DNA of 64,000 nucleotides from Timema cristinae (taxonomy: Eukaryota; Arthropoda; Insecta; Phasmatodea; Timematidae), in the NCBI GenBank assembly GCA_039000515.1, contig JBCFYV010001001.1, forward strand, positions 17,062,687 through 17,126,686, read 5' to 3'. Of the stretch, positions 32,761-42,334 are shown in pieces; position 1 is the first letter of the stretch, and each line of letters starts with the position of its first letter. A program made the position numbers and the translations under genes. Below the pieces are notes generated by a model. That model saw nothing but the letters and a program-made list of their open reading frames with translations, was not told the DNA's origin and searched no databases.

Positions 32761-32909
32761 AGGTCTAAGATAAGCGAGGGAAAAAAAAATTAGGAGTAGA
32801 AATAAATCTTTTGAATCCCATGATCAGCATTGTTTAGTAAAAAAATAACACTATTATTATAATTTCAAATATTGAACTTTTAAAACATAATCTTAATACT
32901 TGTTATTTT

Positions 32910-33170
32910 TTACCCGCCTCGGTGGCGTAGTTGGCTAACGCGCTAGTCGTGTTGAGCCCGACTACTGAGGACGGGAGATCGAGGTTCGAATCTCGGTCGG
33001 GTGAACTAGGGTGGTTTTTCCTAAATGGTTTTCCACTCTACCTCCACGCAAATGCGCGTTCACTTCCTCTAATTCGACCTTCCCAATTCCTAATCCATTA
33101 GCGTAATTAGTACTTAAAGCGTATAACCCGAACGGGTAGTAAGACGCGGTGCTAAATAATAATAAAATAA
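32910..33170 (+). repeat. SINE A reference copy, 12-bp TSD
   Basis: Best-preserved copy. Head gcctcggtggcgtagttggc with an A box-like start, B box gaggttcgaatctcggtcgg, body (aaatggttttccactctacc, tccacgcaaatgcgcgttca), then cattagcgtaattagtactt, gcgtataacccgaacgggta, gtaagacgcggtgctaaata and (TAA)n. Direct repeats acttgttatttt flank it at 32898..32909 and 33171..33182. The promoter boxes are those of RNA polymerase III; no protein is made. The low decay suggests a relatively young insertion. Confidence 0.95.
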
Positions 33171-33314
33171 ACTTGTTATTTTAATGATAAAACTCTTCTT
33201 AAAAAAATAACTAATGGTGTGCCTTGACAATTTTAAGGCCTTGCTCAATGGGCCGTGAGTTTAAAAAAGTTGAAAACCGATGCTCTATACAACTTGGTAT
33301 TTATCTTTTTTTTT

Positions 33315-33566
33315 TATCACCGCGTCTTACCAACCATTCGGGCTATATGCTTATGTAATAATTACGCTAATGATTTCAGGGATTAAGAAGGTTGTATTTA
33401 TAGGAAGTGCAGCCGCATTTGCGTGGAGGGAGAGTGGGAAAAAAACATTTTGGAAAAACCTACCCTCAGTACTCCCGGCCGAGATTCGAATCTAGATCTT
33501 CCCGTAATCGGTAGTATAATATACTGCGATATTAGCACGTTAGACCGTGTGGTCACCGAGGCGGGT
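33315..33566 (-). repeat. SINE A
   Basis: Tail (atcaccgcgtcttaccaacc) to head (ggtcaccgaggcggg). Lies 76 bp upstream of the candidate exon. Confidence 0.85.
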
Positions 33567-33642
33567 TTATACAACTATTAGTAGCTAGAAAATATTGCAT
33601 AGGTTGATCTGGTTTATTAATTTTCATTTTTATAATTCGTAG

Positions 33643-33857
33643 CCCATTCCTAAAAGTCAAATCCTTGAGGCCTCTTAGTGGAATCATCAACAAAAGTAGT
33701 TGCCAAATATTTACGGGCAACAAAGAGAGTCACTGTTCAGGAAGACTAGATGTTAATGCTAAAACAGAATTGTTGGCACGACGCGGCAAAATTTCAATGA
33801 CGTCTTCGGAAGAGCTTAATGTAGGCGACTTGGAGAAAAACAAACATTGTTTGGCTG
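33643..33857 (+). CDS. candidate internal exon, product unknown
   Basis: A T-rich tract and acceptor (tttttataattcgtag ending at 33642) precede 215 bp that are open in the frame starting 33644: 71 codons ending before a possible donor, ggctg/gtgtgt at 33857/33858. The peptide has mixed, soluble composition (start PFLKVKSLRPLSGIINKSSC; end EELNVGDLEKNKHCLA), with three cysteines and no membrane segment. It matches no repeat family in the window. Exon phases would be 2 in and 1 out. The frame continues past the donor into GT and GA microsatellites and SINE D, which is unlikely to be coding. I recognise no protein family; partner exons are not visible. Confidence 0.4.
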
Positions 33858-34000
33858 GTGTGTGTGTATGTGTGTATATGTATATCTTTCTTTGTCTTAT
33901 TCTTGACATCATACGACTATATATGTTTTACGTTGGTGTTCACCGAGACATTAATCTGCATAAAGGATTGAGGAGAGAGAGAGAGAGAGAGAGAGACAAG
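33858..34000. repeat. GT and GA microsatellites
   Basis: (GT)n at 33857..33880 and (GA)9 at 33976..33995. Confidence 0.8.
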
Positions 34001-34050
34001 GTTGTTGCTGAATTAGACAAACTTGTCCTCTTTCATTACCGAGCTCCTAG

Positions 34051-34398
34051 CCGGGCCCGTGATGAAGCGGCCAGTACACCTGGATACGCGCCTAGGGATC
34101 CCGGGTTTGATTCCCAGCTGATACCTTGGGTATTTTTCCCGAAAGAGGGATTACCCTAACGGTCACCAGGGTTTGGTTAGTTAGGTTCAAGCTAGGTTTA
34201 AGAAATGTTTCGACTGTTTCCACACCCTCATATTTACTATCACCATCATCTCATCTCATCGGGACATGGAAAGAGCCTCCATGGAAAGGATGTATGATTA
34301 GTACATTCGGGCGTCCCCTGGGTAACGGTACATTAGTACTAGCTCATCTTTCCAATACTGGGCTATGAATGATGTAGCCCAGACGCGCAATATTATTA
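34051..34398 (+). repeat. SINE D reference copy
   Basis: Head ccgggcccgtgatgaagcgg, B box cccgggtttgattcccagct, then gggtatttttcccgaaagag, ggtcaccagggtttggttag, caccatcatctcatctcatc, gtacattcgggcgtcccctg and gaatgatgtagcccagacgc, ending in ATT repeats. Its tail differs from that of SINE A and B, so it probably uses another LINE. Confidence 0.85.
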
Positions 34399-34437
34399 TT
34401 TCCAAGTTAGTGCGCTGAAATACAGTGCAAGGTTTAT

Positions 34438-34560
34438 TAAAAAAGAGCCTTATCCAACAGCTAAAAAAGTTACTAGATCTACTTTCATGCTATCTGCAGC
34501 TGTCACTCTTGATATATATTATCAATACCTATAAAATAACACCACTAATTTTACCGGTTG
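34438..34560 (+). mobile_element. repeat M2
   Basis: ccaacagctaaaaaagttac, tagatctactttcatgctat, ctgcagctgtcactcttgat and cctataaaataacaccacta. Confidence 0.7.
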
Positions 34561-34624
34561 TTCTCTATTGGCGTTAAACGTGATATTTCCCCTTACACGA
34601 CGAAAAAAAAAAAACTACTAGGAT

Positions 34625-35070
34625 TTTCGAAAACAAGGTGCTTATGAAGATATACATACCCTGTACGCATCACAAGACATTGTTAGAGTAATCAGGTATT
34701 GTAGATTACGGTGGGCAGGACATGCAACGTGAATGGGAGAATATAGAACCTTGTTCAGGGTATTGACTGGCAAACCCAATAGGAAGAGACCCCTGCGAAG
34801 ACCTAGATGCAGATTAGAGGATAACATTAGAATGGACCTGAAATAGAGGTGTAATGAGGTGGACTGGATTTAACTAGCTCAAGATAGGATAGGATGTTAT
34901 GAGGTAGACTGGATTTAACTAGCTCAAGATAGGGATAGGATGTTATGAGGTGGACTGGATTTAACTAGCTCAAGATAGGGATAGGATGTTATGAGGTGGA
35001 CTGGATAGAACTAGCTCAAGATAGGGATAGGTGGCGTGCTTTTGTAAATGTGGCAATGAACTTTTGAGTT
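34625..35070 (+). pseudogene. non-LTR retrotransposon fragment, RT ORF C-terminus
   Basis: In shifting frames: VIRYCRLRWAGHAT, MGEYRTLFRVLTGKPNRKRP, LRRPRCRLEDNIRMDLK, then the 46-bp array, then LAQDRDRWRAFVNVAMNF. This is the RLRWAGH...GRPR.RWEDNI..DL...LAQDRDRWRA C-terminus of arthropod non-LTR elements. Stops interrupt it (after HAT and DLK). Same type as 6672..7128. Confidence 0.8.
34853..35036. repeat. minisatellite, unit 46 bp, 4 copies, inside LINE ORF remnant
   Basis: Unit gttatgaggtggactggatt, taactagctcaagataggga, taggat. The unit is the codon stretch that encodes the conserved C-terminal 'DW...LAQDR' segment, duplicated in place. 46 bp is not a multiple of three, so expansion followed loss of function. 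Confidence 0.9.
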
Positions 35071-35924
35071 CCAAATGCCATAGAGTAAGTAATTAAGTAA
35101 TATAGTAAAATATGATTAATGGTGACCGAAAAAAAAAAATCTAAAAGTTTCTTCCGACCAATATTCTGCTATAATATAGACTCCTGTCGACGAATAAAAT
35201 AATAGCAAAATTATAAACTAAGGCAAAAATATATTATAGTACTATAAAGTTTTTAAATATTGATTCTTATTTTTAGATGAATTTTAAATATAATTTAATC
35301 CACACAAATTAACAGTATTGAAATTACAATATCAAAATTCAGTTCTAAGTAAAAAAAAAAAATCATCCCAGACTCCTGAAGTTATTAATTTGTTTGAGAA
35401 GATCTGACGTGAGTGGAGGGGGAGGGGGGGTTTGCGCTTGGGCTGGCTCAGTAAAGATTTGAACACCCAGTTTGTGACTACCCACTATAAAACAATTTAT
35501 GAAACTGACAATTAACTACTCTATTTAATTCCAATCAACAAATATTCAAGAGGTAGACAAATAATAGCTACCTTCAAGTCAGGTAGATGTTGCTTGGGGG
35601 CGAAAAAATGTCTGATAGAATCGGTATTTTTCAATCTGAAAAAGGAAAATAATAGTTCCAACTTAGAATGTATTCGTCATAAACGTAGGCGACGGGTTTC
35701 ACATGACAAACTGGTCTCCTCTTTCCCTCCCCTAAATGTTTTAGCTTTTAAAACGTAAATGAAGTGAAAAAGATATTCATTTTGGAAAAGGAGGGGAGGG
35801 GCAAGGAGGAGTTATATTTTGGGGTATTCAACGTACATTTTCCGAGCCGTCTGATTATATCAACACATAACCAATACACTAACTTGTAACTTAATTCTAG
35901 AGAATTCGTAGCACCCAGCTATAT
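35071..35924. other. unassigned AT-rich DNA
   Basis: Contains G-rich runs at 35415..35432 and 35788..35812. No frame or repeat of note. Confidence 0.4.
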
Positions 35925-36145
35925 TCTATTTTCTACCGCATCTCACTATCAGTTTGGGTTACGATGATGTGAAGGGATGAGGAAGATAGAATTTAAAAGA
36001 AATGTACTAGTATTTGAGAGGAAGAAGAGTGAAAAATCATTTAGTTAAAAAAAACACATCTTAAGTACATCCCGCCATAATTCTAGCCCCAAACTGCCCT
36101 TCATCGGCCAACCAGATTAAATGAGCTTGATATTCAAACCACGTA
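35925..36145 (-). repeat. SINE A, diverged
   Basis: Tail (accgcatctcactatcagtt) and body (aatgtactagtatttgagag) recognisable; head partly lost. Confidence 0.65.
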
Positions 36146-36168
36146 ACCCCCAACGCACTAAGTATGCT

Positions 36169-36449
36169 GATTCACACATAAAGCTACGCTATGATATGCT
36201 ATGCATGCTATGCTATGAATATATGCTACACGGTGAGACATTTTTTCTCGTGTGTTTCACACAGTGAGATGTACCACGCTATACTTTGGAAGGTTTATTA
36301 GAATATTTGAAGTCTTCAAGATAAAATGGCCTTTTGTGGGTCTGTCTGTTATGCGCATGCGCAGCACAAAACGAAGCGCGAATGAGATGTAAAAATCGCC
36401 CGGTCCGTGATTTCCCTCGCATAGCATAGCGTAGCTTCATGTGTGAATC
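36169..36449. mobile_element. 281-bp element with ~32-bp terminal inverted repeats
   Basis: Left end gattcacacataaagctacg, ctatgatatgctatg; right end is its complement (cgcatagcatagcgtagctt, catgtgtgaatc). Arms match at about 29 of 32 positions. The interior has tandem ATGCT words, tgcgcatgcgca and no open frame. Probably a MITE; no clear target duplication (flanks agtatgct and cgactaaa). Confidence 0.75.
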
Positions 36450-36976
36450 CGACTAAATGGGGGAGCCCCAATTTCAACTATGATACATTTTTCAGCCATA
36501 CCAAGAATCAAACCTTGAATCCTTAGTTCAGTAGACAGACTCACTACTGACTGAGCTAAGCTATAAGTTTTTTTAGTTTTTTTAGGTCTTAAAAGTGTGA
36601 TAATCCCAAAATTGCTAAAAAAAAGAGAACGAACGGACGAGTTCCCCAGCCCAGGAGCAAAGCCGAAGGTCGAGCGTGATGCAACCTGAAAGGACTTGTC
36701 CACACCCTAAAGCTCGGATATAATCGATGGAACCACCACGCGAGCTCACGAGAAGAATAATATCTCCATACAGATCTGCACATGCAATGTAACAAGAATC
36801 ACGACTTAGGAAGAGGAGGAGGGGGAGGGGGCAAGACCGAATCTCCATTCACTTTCGGTTACCATAGCTCGTGACTCCCATGGAGGAGGATAAAGAGAGG
36901 TAGGGATATTCGGACCACGGATCTCGACGAGTGTATTCCTTCTTATTTTGTACAAGACACACTAAAGTCTGCTCAG
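36450..36976. other. unassigned DNA
   Basis: Overlapping minus-strand frames at 36437..36848 disagree with one another and none has a domain. A weak tRNA-like, minus-strand motif lies at 36500..36565 (accaagaatcaaaccttgaa ... actgagctaagcta), perhaps a decayed tRNA-headed repeat. Confidence 0.35.
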
Positions 36977-37079
36977 CGTAGGAATTGTTTTCTGAAAGGT
37001 CTTTTTCCCTACCAGAAATCTATTATGTAGTAGGATATTGGTAAGAAAAAAGACCTTTCAGAGAGTAGTTCCTACCGTG
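36977..37079. repeat. 103-bp hairpin
   Basis: Arms 36979..37013 (gtaggaattgttttctgaaa, ggtctttttccctacc) and 37039..37077 are near-complements around a ~25-bp loop. The size fits a minimal MITE or an inverted-repeat precursor; no second copy seen. Confidence 0.75.
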
Positions 37080-37211
37080 AATGGAGTATAGGTCCCCCGA
37101 CTTACACCTATTCGAGTTACGCGGATTCGTAGATACGCGGTTGCGTTACCTTGACTTACGACTATCAACGGCATATAACAAACGCAGAACTATTATTATT
37201 TATTATTATTA

Positions 37212-37390
37212 GCACCCAGTCTTACTACCCGTTCGGGTTATACGCTTAAGTGCTAATTACGCTGATGGGTTAGTAATTAGGAAGGTTGAATTTAGGGGAA
37301 GGGAACCCACATTTGTGTGAAAAACCATTTAGGAAAAACCACCCCCAGTTTAACCGACCGAGATTCAAATTTCGATCAACCTCCTGTCCA
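37212..37390 (-). repeat. SINE A, head missing
   Basis: Tail (cacccagtcttactacccgt) and body (gaagggaacccacatttgtg) to the B box region. Confidence 0.8.
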
Positions 37391-37624
37391 CGGCAGAAGC
37401 GCAGAACTGATAGCGTCATCACCACTTTGTTTGTTTCTACCTTGAGCACATCTGGTACTTGAAAAGGTATTCAATTTGGGGTTGTAGATGCATCACGATA
37501 AACTGCAATGCAAAAAAAATTTTTTAAATAGGTAGAACATTTTCAATTTACGTAGGCCTAAAAATGTTCTGTATAAACATTTTCTGGAAAATCTACATTT
37601 CTTATTTGCGACAAGGTAGGACCT
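37391..37624. other. unassigned DNA
   Basis: No feature recognised. Confidence 0.4.
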
Positions 37625-38011
37625 GCTTAGTAGCCGTACGGTCTAATGCCTCACTTTCGCAATAAAGTGGAATGTCGATTGAAGGGGATATCGAGGTTCA
37701 AATCCCAGTTGAGTGCACTTTGGGTGTTTTTTTTAATAAATTGTCGGTGACCTGGTGGTCTAGGGGTAAGGTGTGAAGACTTCTGTGCTGGCGGCCGGGG
37801 TTCAATCCTCGGTCATGGCGCAGATTTATCTGATTACCAAACCCTTCCTTCACCTCTGACAAGACATCTTGTGAATGTGGGGAATGCCAGGACTCCACCG
37901 TGGTTCGGATTCCACGTTAAACTGTAGGTCCTTCATTTAATCTCACAATCACCCTACCATTACACATTAGCGTAAGTGCGTATAACCTGAACGGGTAGTA
38001 AGACGCGGTGC

Positions 38012-38046
<35 letters not shown>

Positions 38047-38200
38047 TAATAATATAATAAAATTAATAATTTAATAAATTGTTTTTCACTCTCCCTCCAC
38101 GCAAATTAAGGTACAGCTCATTTAAAATTCAACCTTCTTCATCCCTTACATATTAACGTAATCAGTACATAAGCGTATAACCCGAACGGAGACATGGTAC
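37625..38200 (+). repeat. SINE A split by SINE B
   Basis: A head and B box at 37625..37743 (tagccgtacggtctaatgcc, gaggttcaaatcccagttga); A body and tail from 38082 (tttttcactctccctccacg). Confidence 0.9.
37744..38069 (+). repeat. SINE B, nested in SINE A, 12-bp TSD
   Basis: Direct repeats tttaataaattg at 37732..37743 and 38070..38081. Full head; body lacks the segment acgtgtattaatcaca (12-16 bp deletion after gacaagac), a variant shared with the copy at 61983..62262. Long (TAA)n tail. Confidence 0.95.
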
Positions 38201-38444
38201 TAAAAGAATTGGACTGGGTGTTGTTTAATCCTGTTTACTCTCATCCAAGCCCGAAGAATCACGAGCATGGCCCGAGCAGCTCCGAGGTCACAAGGTTGTG
38301 ATCTCGCCACCTTCTCTTCAAGGCGGCCGGTAGGTCTATTAGCCAAGGAATACCCACCGGTAGGGTGTTGTGTAGGTGTTTTTATTTTATTTTCATTGAT
38401 ACACTCAAAATAAAAATTATTAAAGATGAATGGAAGTAAACGCA

Positions 38445-38535
38445 AGTTAAAGATTTATATATATTTTTTAATAGAAACATATTTTTGACCAAAATAAATA
38501 ACATATAGTTTAGGTAGATGTGACCATTAATAAGG
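38445..38535. mobile_element. foldback element M1, fragment
   Basis: tatttttgaccaaaataaat followed by aacatatagtttaggtagatg; the remainder is absent. Confidence 0.55.
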
Positions 38536-38631
38536 GTTCGAAAAAGGTTCACTAATACTCTAGCCCAAGTTGAGCCAGGTCCAGTTGAAGTGGAAGAGGT
38601 GGTCCGAAATAAACAAACCTCTCACCCTCTT

Positions 38632-38880
38632 CGGTAGCCGTAAGATCTAACGCGCTACTCTCGCAGTAGACTAGACTGCCGATGACCGGGAGATCATGGT
38701 TAGATCCCGGTCTGGTGTACCGAGGGTGATTTTACCAAAAAAATGTTTCCACTCTCCCTCCATGCAAATGCGTGTACACTTCTTCTAAATATAACCTTCA
38801 CAATCCCTAAGGCCGTTAGCTTAATTAGTACATAAACGTATAACCGAACGTGTTGTAGTAAGACATGATGCTTTTTTTTT
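38632..38880 (+). repeat. SINE A
   Basis: Head (cggtagccgtaagatctaac), body and tail (gaacgtgttgtagtaagaca). Confidence 0.85.
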
Positions 38881-39039
38881 AAAAGGCGTAGCCCCGATCT
38901 GAAATAACCAAAAACTGGTTTAGTTCTTATAGTGGTTCTAAGTTTTTTTTTCCCTTGCTTATTATAATTAATATTTTCTTCCCCACCCTCTTTGTTACAT
39001 GAATTATGCAGATTAGTCCAAAATGATTGATTTAAACGG

Positions 39040-39690
39040 AACGAATGCAATCAAGATAATCAAAATTTAAAGTTTAAACTTTTATTAAATTTATTCTAAG
39101 GCTCTCATAAGACGTCATATGAGTTACAATAAAGCAACTAGCGTCGGGACTACCTAGTCTGCTATGGAAATGTTAAGGGCGTGCATCACATGCCAATCAA
39201 CTATGTTAAACAGTCGGCTAGAAATAGTAAATTTACACGAACAGTATTGCACGTGGATCATTTCTGATTAAACATTAATGGAGATAAAGAGTTGATAGAA
39301 TATCCTCATACAGAACATTGTTGAAATATTAAATTATATTTTGGTAAAAACTGTGTTGAAAAGGCCGTTTTAGACCATTTTGGAATGGCTTCAGAGTAGG
39401 CCTAAGCATTGTGTGCAAATGTTTATTATGTCTTAATAGGGATATAACTTACTGTAGTTATTAACAAGAAACTTTGTCACTTTGTCCCCTAACGTCATCA
39501 CGTAAAATTTCTAATAATCATTCGAATATGAATGCACTGCACACATTTCTGGCATATTGTAGGTCTTGTCTTTTTTTTCCCCCCTTTTACTTCCATACCT
39601 CGCGCGAACCGGGAACTGAGTTGGGTCTCCTATGATGAACGCTCGTAATACTTCAAGTTTATAATCAAAGCCTTTTCGAATACATCCCCT
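39040..39690 (-). repeat. repeat R3, longest copy
   Basis: Matches 27380..27880 on the opposite strand and 63830..64000 on the same strand (attaatggagataaagagtt, cagaacattgttga). On the minus strand a frame from 39807 to 39511 ends MPEMCAVHSYSNDY and stop. The CAVH..SN motif is reminiscent of the start of a THAP zinc finger (C..C...C..H) with the second cysteine replaced by tyrosine, but no downstream C..H pair is readable. Treat as an unclassified repeat. Confidence 0.6.
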
Positions 39691-39925
39691 TCCTCTGTGA
39701 TTCAATGATCTGAAGTGTTTACCGAAATATACATAAAAGGAATGCGATACTGTTGAGAGGCATGGTGATGTTACAGTGAAACTGGCCATTTCATGAAATG
39801 GGTACATTCCTGCTCATTCCATATACTGGCTTCATTAACTGGGACAAACTATTATTAATTCTTGCCCATTTCATGAACTAGAACTTACTGTAGTATGTTT
39901 TACAAGCTTAACTGAAATGTATTAC
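39691..39925. other. unassigned DNA
   Basis: Contains two occurrences of cccatttcatgaa-type sequence (39786..39800, 39864..39877). No gene. Confidence 0.4.
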
Positions 39926-40064
39926 GACTCAAAGAGCCAAAGCTATTATTTATGCTTTTAGTGAGGATTACTCCATCTAGATATCATATTCTTAAAATTG
40001 AAAAATGACACCTGGACACGGACCTGGACTAAAAGCATAAATAATAGCTTTGGATTTTTGATTC
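39926..40064. repeat. inverted repeat with perfect 26-bp arms
   Basis: ccaaagctattatttatgct plus tttagt at 39937..39962 is exactly complementary to 40028..40053; the pairing continues imperfectly outward. The 65-bp spacer contains aattgaaaaatgacacctgg, the reverse complement of the end of repeat E. Confidence 0.9.
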
Positions 40065-40144
40065 TTAAATATGCAATCCCTTACAATTATAAAAATTGTA
40101 CAAGTGACAGCAATAAGCCAACTACCGAGTCAAAGGTGGCTGCG

Positions 40145-40345
40145 TTATCTGATAGCTAAAGATCTTAAAAAATCACACATTTATAGCCGAAGATTTCCGC
40201 ACGTCCATCATAGACTCTGCCTTTAAATACGAGTGAAGAATGACCTTGGGGCACGGTGCGATTCCTGGATAGCTCAGTGGTTAGAGCATTGGTGTACTAA
40301 ACCAAAGGTCCCGAGTTCGATCCCCGTGTCCTGGTGTCATTTTTC
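40145..40345 (+). repeat. repeat with tRNA-like head E
   Basis: Positions 40266..40338 fold better than other E copies: gatagctcagtggttagagc, a perfect 5-bp anticodon stem (ttggt/accaa) around a loop with ACT in the anticodon position, then gagttcgatccccgtgtcc. Acceptor stem has one mismatch and the T stem two, so this is a tRNA relic. The ~100 bp upstream are shared with 13075..13250. Confidence 0.6.
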
Positions 40346-40493
40346 AATTTTCAGAAAATTAAATGTATTATATTAAACTGGCTCAATCTATATCTATGAG
40401 AGGCGAAGCTTGGAGGATAAATTATTATAATTACGGGCATGAGCCGGATCTCGATTACAAACTCAATGGTATAACATTGGCACGCATTAAGCC

Positions 40494-40660
40494 CCGGTCC
40501 CGGGTGTAATGAGATGGGTTTTTCCGAAATGGTTTTCTACTCTCCCTCCACGCTAGTGCGGGTACACTTCCTATTAATAGAGCCTCACTAAGCCCTAAAA
40601 CCGTTAGCGTAATTAGAACCAAACGTATAGCCCGAAAGGATATTAAGACGCGTTGTTTAA
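40494..40660 (+). repeat. SINE A, head missing
   Basis: From the B box (ccggtcccgggtgtaatgag) through body to tail (gaaaggatattaagacgcgt). Confidence 0.75.
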
Positions 40661-40960
40661 AATAAAAAAATAGCACCAAAAAAAAGGTCACGTTCAATCG
40701 TGCGCGATTACTCGCGGTGACTTGTTGTGTGTGGGCGAGGGAGATTTTTTTTTTCCACGCACCAATTTTTCGTGTAAGTTATTCGTGTCGTGTCAACGCG
40801 AAGTTTCTTTCTCGCGGGAAAGAACGCGTGTGTAGGGCCCTCTAATGCGGCCGTGACTACATATAGCTACAGTTCGATTTTATTAGAAAAACCCTTTCGA
40901 TTAATTCTTTTTTCACATGAAAAATTAATAATAGTTTATTAGTTTATTAGAGTATTTTTT
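40661..40960. other. unassigned DNA, CG-rich words
   Basis: 40690..40830 has many CG dinucleotides (cgtgcgcgattactcgcggt). No frame or repeat recognised. Confidence 0.4.
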
Positions 40961-41207
40961 TTAGCACCACGTCTTACTACCCGTTCGGGCTATACGTTTA
41001 AGTACTAATTACGCTAATGGGTTTAAAATGGTGGAGGTTGAATTTAGAGGAGATGAACCCGCATTTGCGTGAAGGGAGAGTGGAAACCCATTTAGAGAAA
41101 ACCACCCCCAGTTCACCCGACCTAGATTCGAACCTCGATCTCCCCGTCCTCAGCAGTCTAGCTCAACTAGACTAGCGCGTTAGCTAACTATGCCACCGAG
41201 GCGGGTT
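40961..41207 (-). repeat. SINE A
   Basis: Well preserved from tail (ttagcaccacgtcttactac) to head (tatgccaccgaggcggg). Confidence 0.9.
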
Positions 41208-41223
41208 TTTTTACTGTTGTTTT

Positions 41224-41345
41224 AAAGGTATTGATATTATCTGTCAAAAGTGACAGCTAAAGATCACATGACACACTTGACATACGTAAAGGTTGATTTA
41301 GTAACTTTTCTAGCTATCAGATTAACTTTTCCTATAAAAAATGCA
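41224..41345 (-). mobile_element. repeat M2
   Basis: ggtattgatattatctgtca, aaagtgacagctaaagatca, catgacacacttgacatacg, then tagtaacttttctagctatc. It has partial self-complementarity but clear ends are not visible. Confidence 0.7.
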
Positions 41346-41377
41346 CTGTAACAGAACACACCACACATCCCCACACT

Positions 41378-41753
41378 TTAAGGTGGGATTGTAGAGAACG
41401 CGAAAAAAGGGTAAGTGTTTTGAAGTTTTATGGTAAAACATATTTTTGGCCAAATAAAATAAGATATTACTCCAGTACGAACATATAGTTTAAAATTTTC
41501 TTCACATGGTTATCAACAGTTGTTGGATATCTGTCATGAACATAACAGAATTAGATGACAAACTTTAAATTAAGAAAAATGTTGTCATTAAATTCCAGGA
41601 CATCCTTGACAGATATTCAAAAACTGTTGATATCACCCTGTGAAGAAAATTAAACTCTAGGTTTTTAATGAAGCAAAATTTGATTTATTTAGATAAAAAA
41701 AAAAGCTTTTCAATGAAAACTTCAAAAACGCGACTCCTATATTACCACCTTAA
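41378..41753. mobile_element. foldback element M1, full length
   Basis: Begins ttaaggtgggattgtagaga and ends with the complementary attaccaccttaa; TTAA at 41378..41381 and 41750..41753. Internal inverted arms around ggttatcaacagttgttgga and aaaactgttgatatcaccct. Confidence 0.8.
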
Positions 41754-42334
41754 AGAAGTTGTTTTCCTTCAAAGTGGATTATCTCAAGACATTTGACATA
41801 GTGATGTGTCTAATGAATAATGTCAAAAGCGTATGAACGCTTATACAAAATATGCTAATGCTGCAGCTAAGTGCTTCATCACTTGGTTTTTTTTCTGACT
41901 CACGCGCTTATTCTTTTTTGCGGGGTTGTAAACTGTACCATAATAGAGTGTAACAGTAGTCAATTAATAGGCAGAAGATGCATAGTCAGCAGTCGACACA
42001 ATCCATGCAATCAGCACGTGTCTAGCAGCTCATCTAGTCGATCATTAAACTCGCAACCACATATTACCACTTAAGTGCCAAAGAAGGTCAGTACAAAAAA
42101 TTACACGAACAAGAAGCCAACTCCCTAATGGATATAAATTCTCCCTTAAGTTCAATATTTTGACAAGAAATATTAGAATGATTTAAATTGTTTACGATGC
42201 CAAAATTGTGCTTAGAATGACGGCTTAGTGGTTTAACTGATATTGCGCTCAAGGCACTCTAATTACTAAGGCCAATAATTTCTTTACTTTCTCTCGAACC
42301 CTCGGAGAGAGCAGTATTGTGCTTGTCAAAAAAA
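41754..42334. other. unassigned DNA
   Basis: A 67-codon frame at 41871..42074 with a serine run is the only open stretch; unrecognised. Confidence 0.35.

Noticed and set aside
33665..34159. 164-codon frame as one protein
   Set aside because: Past 33857 it runs through GT and GA microsatellites and into SINE D; only the first part is kept as a candidate exon.
40266..40338. Functional tRNA gene with ACT anticodon
   Set aside because: Anticodon stem is good but acceptor and T stems have mismatches, the sequence is part of a repeat seen at 13075, and no clear T-run terminator follows.
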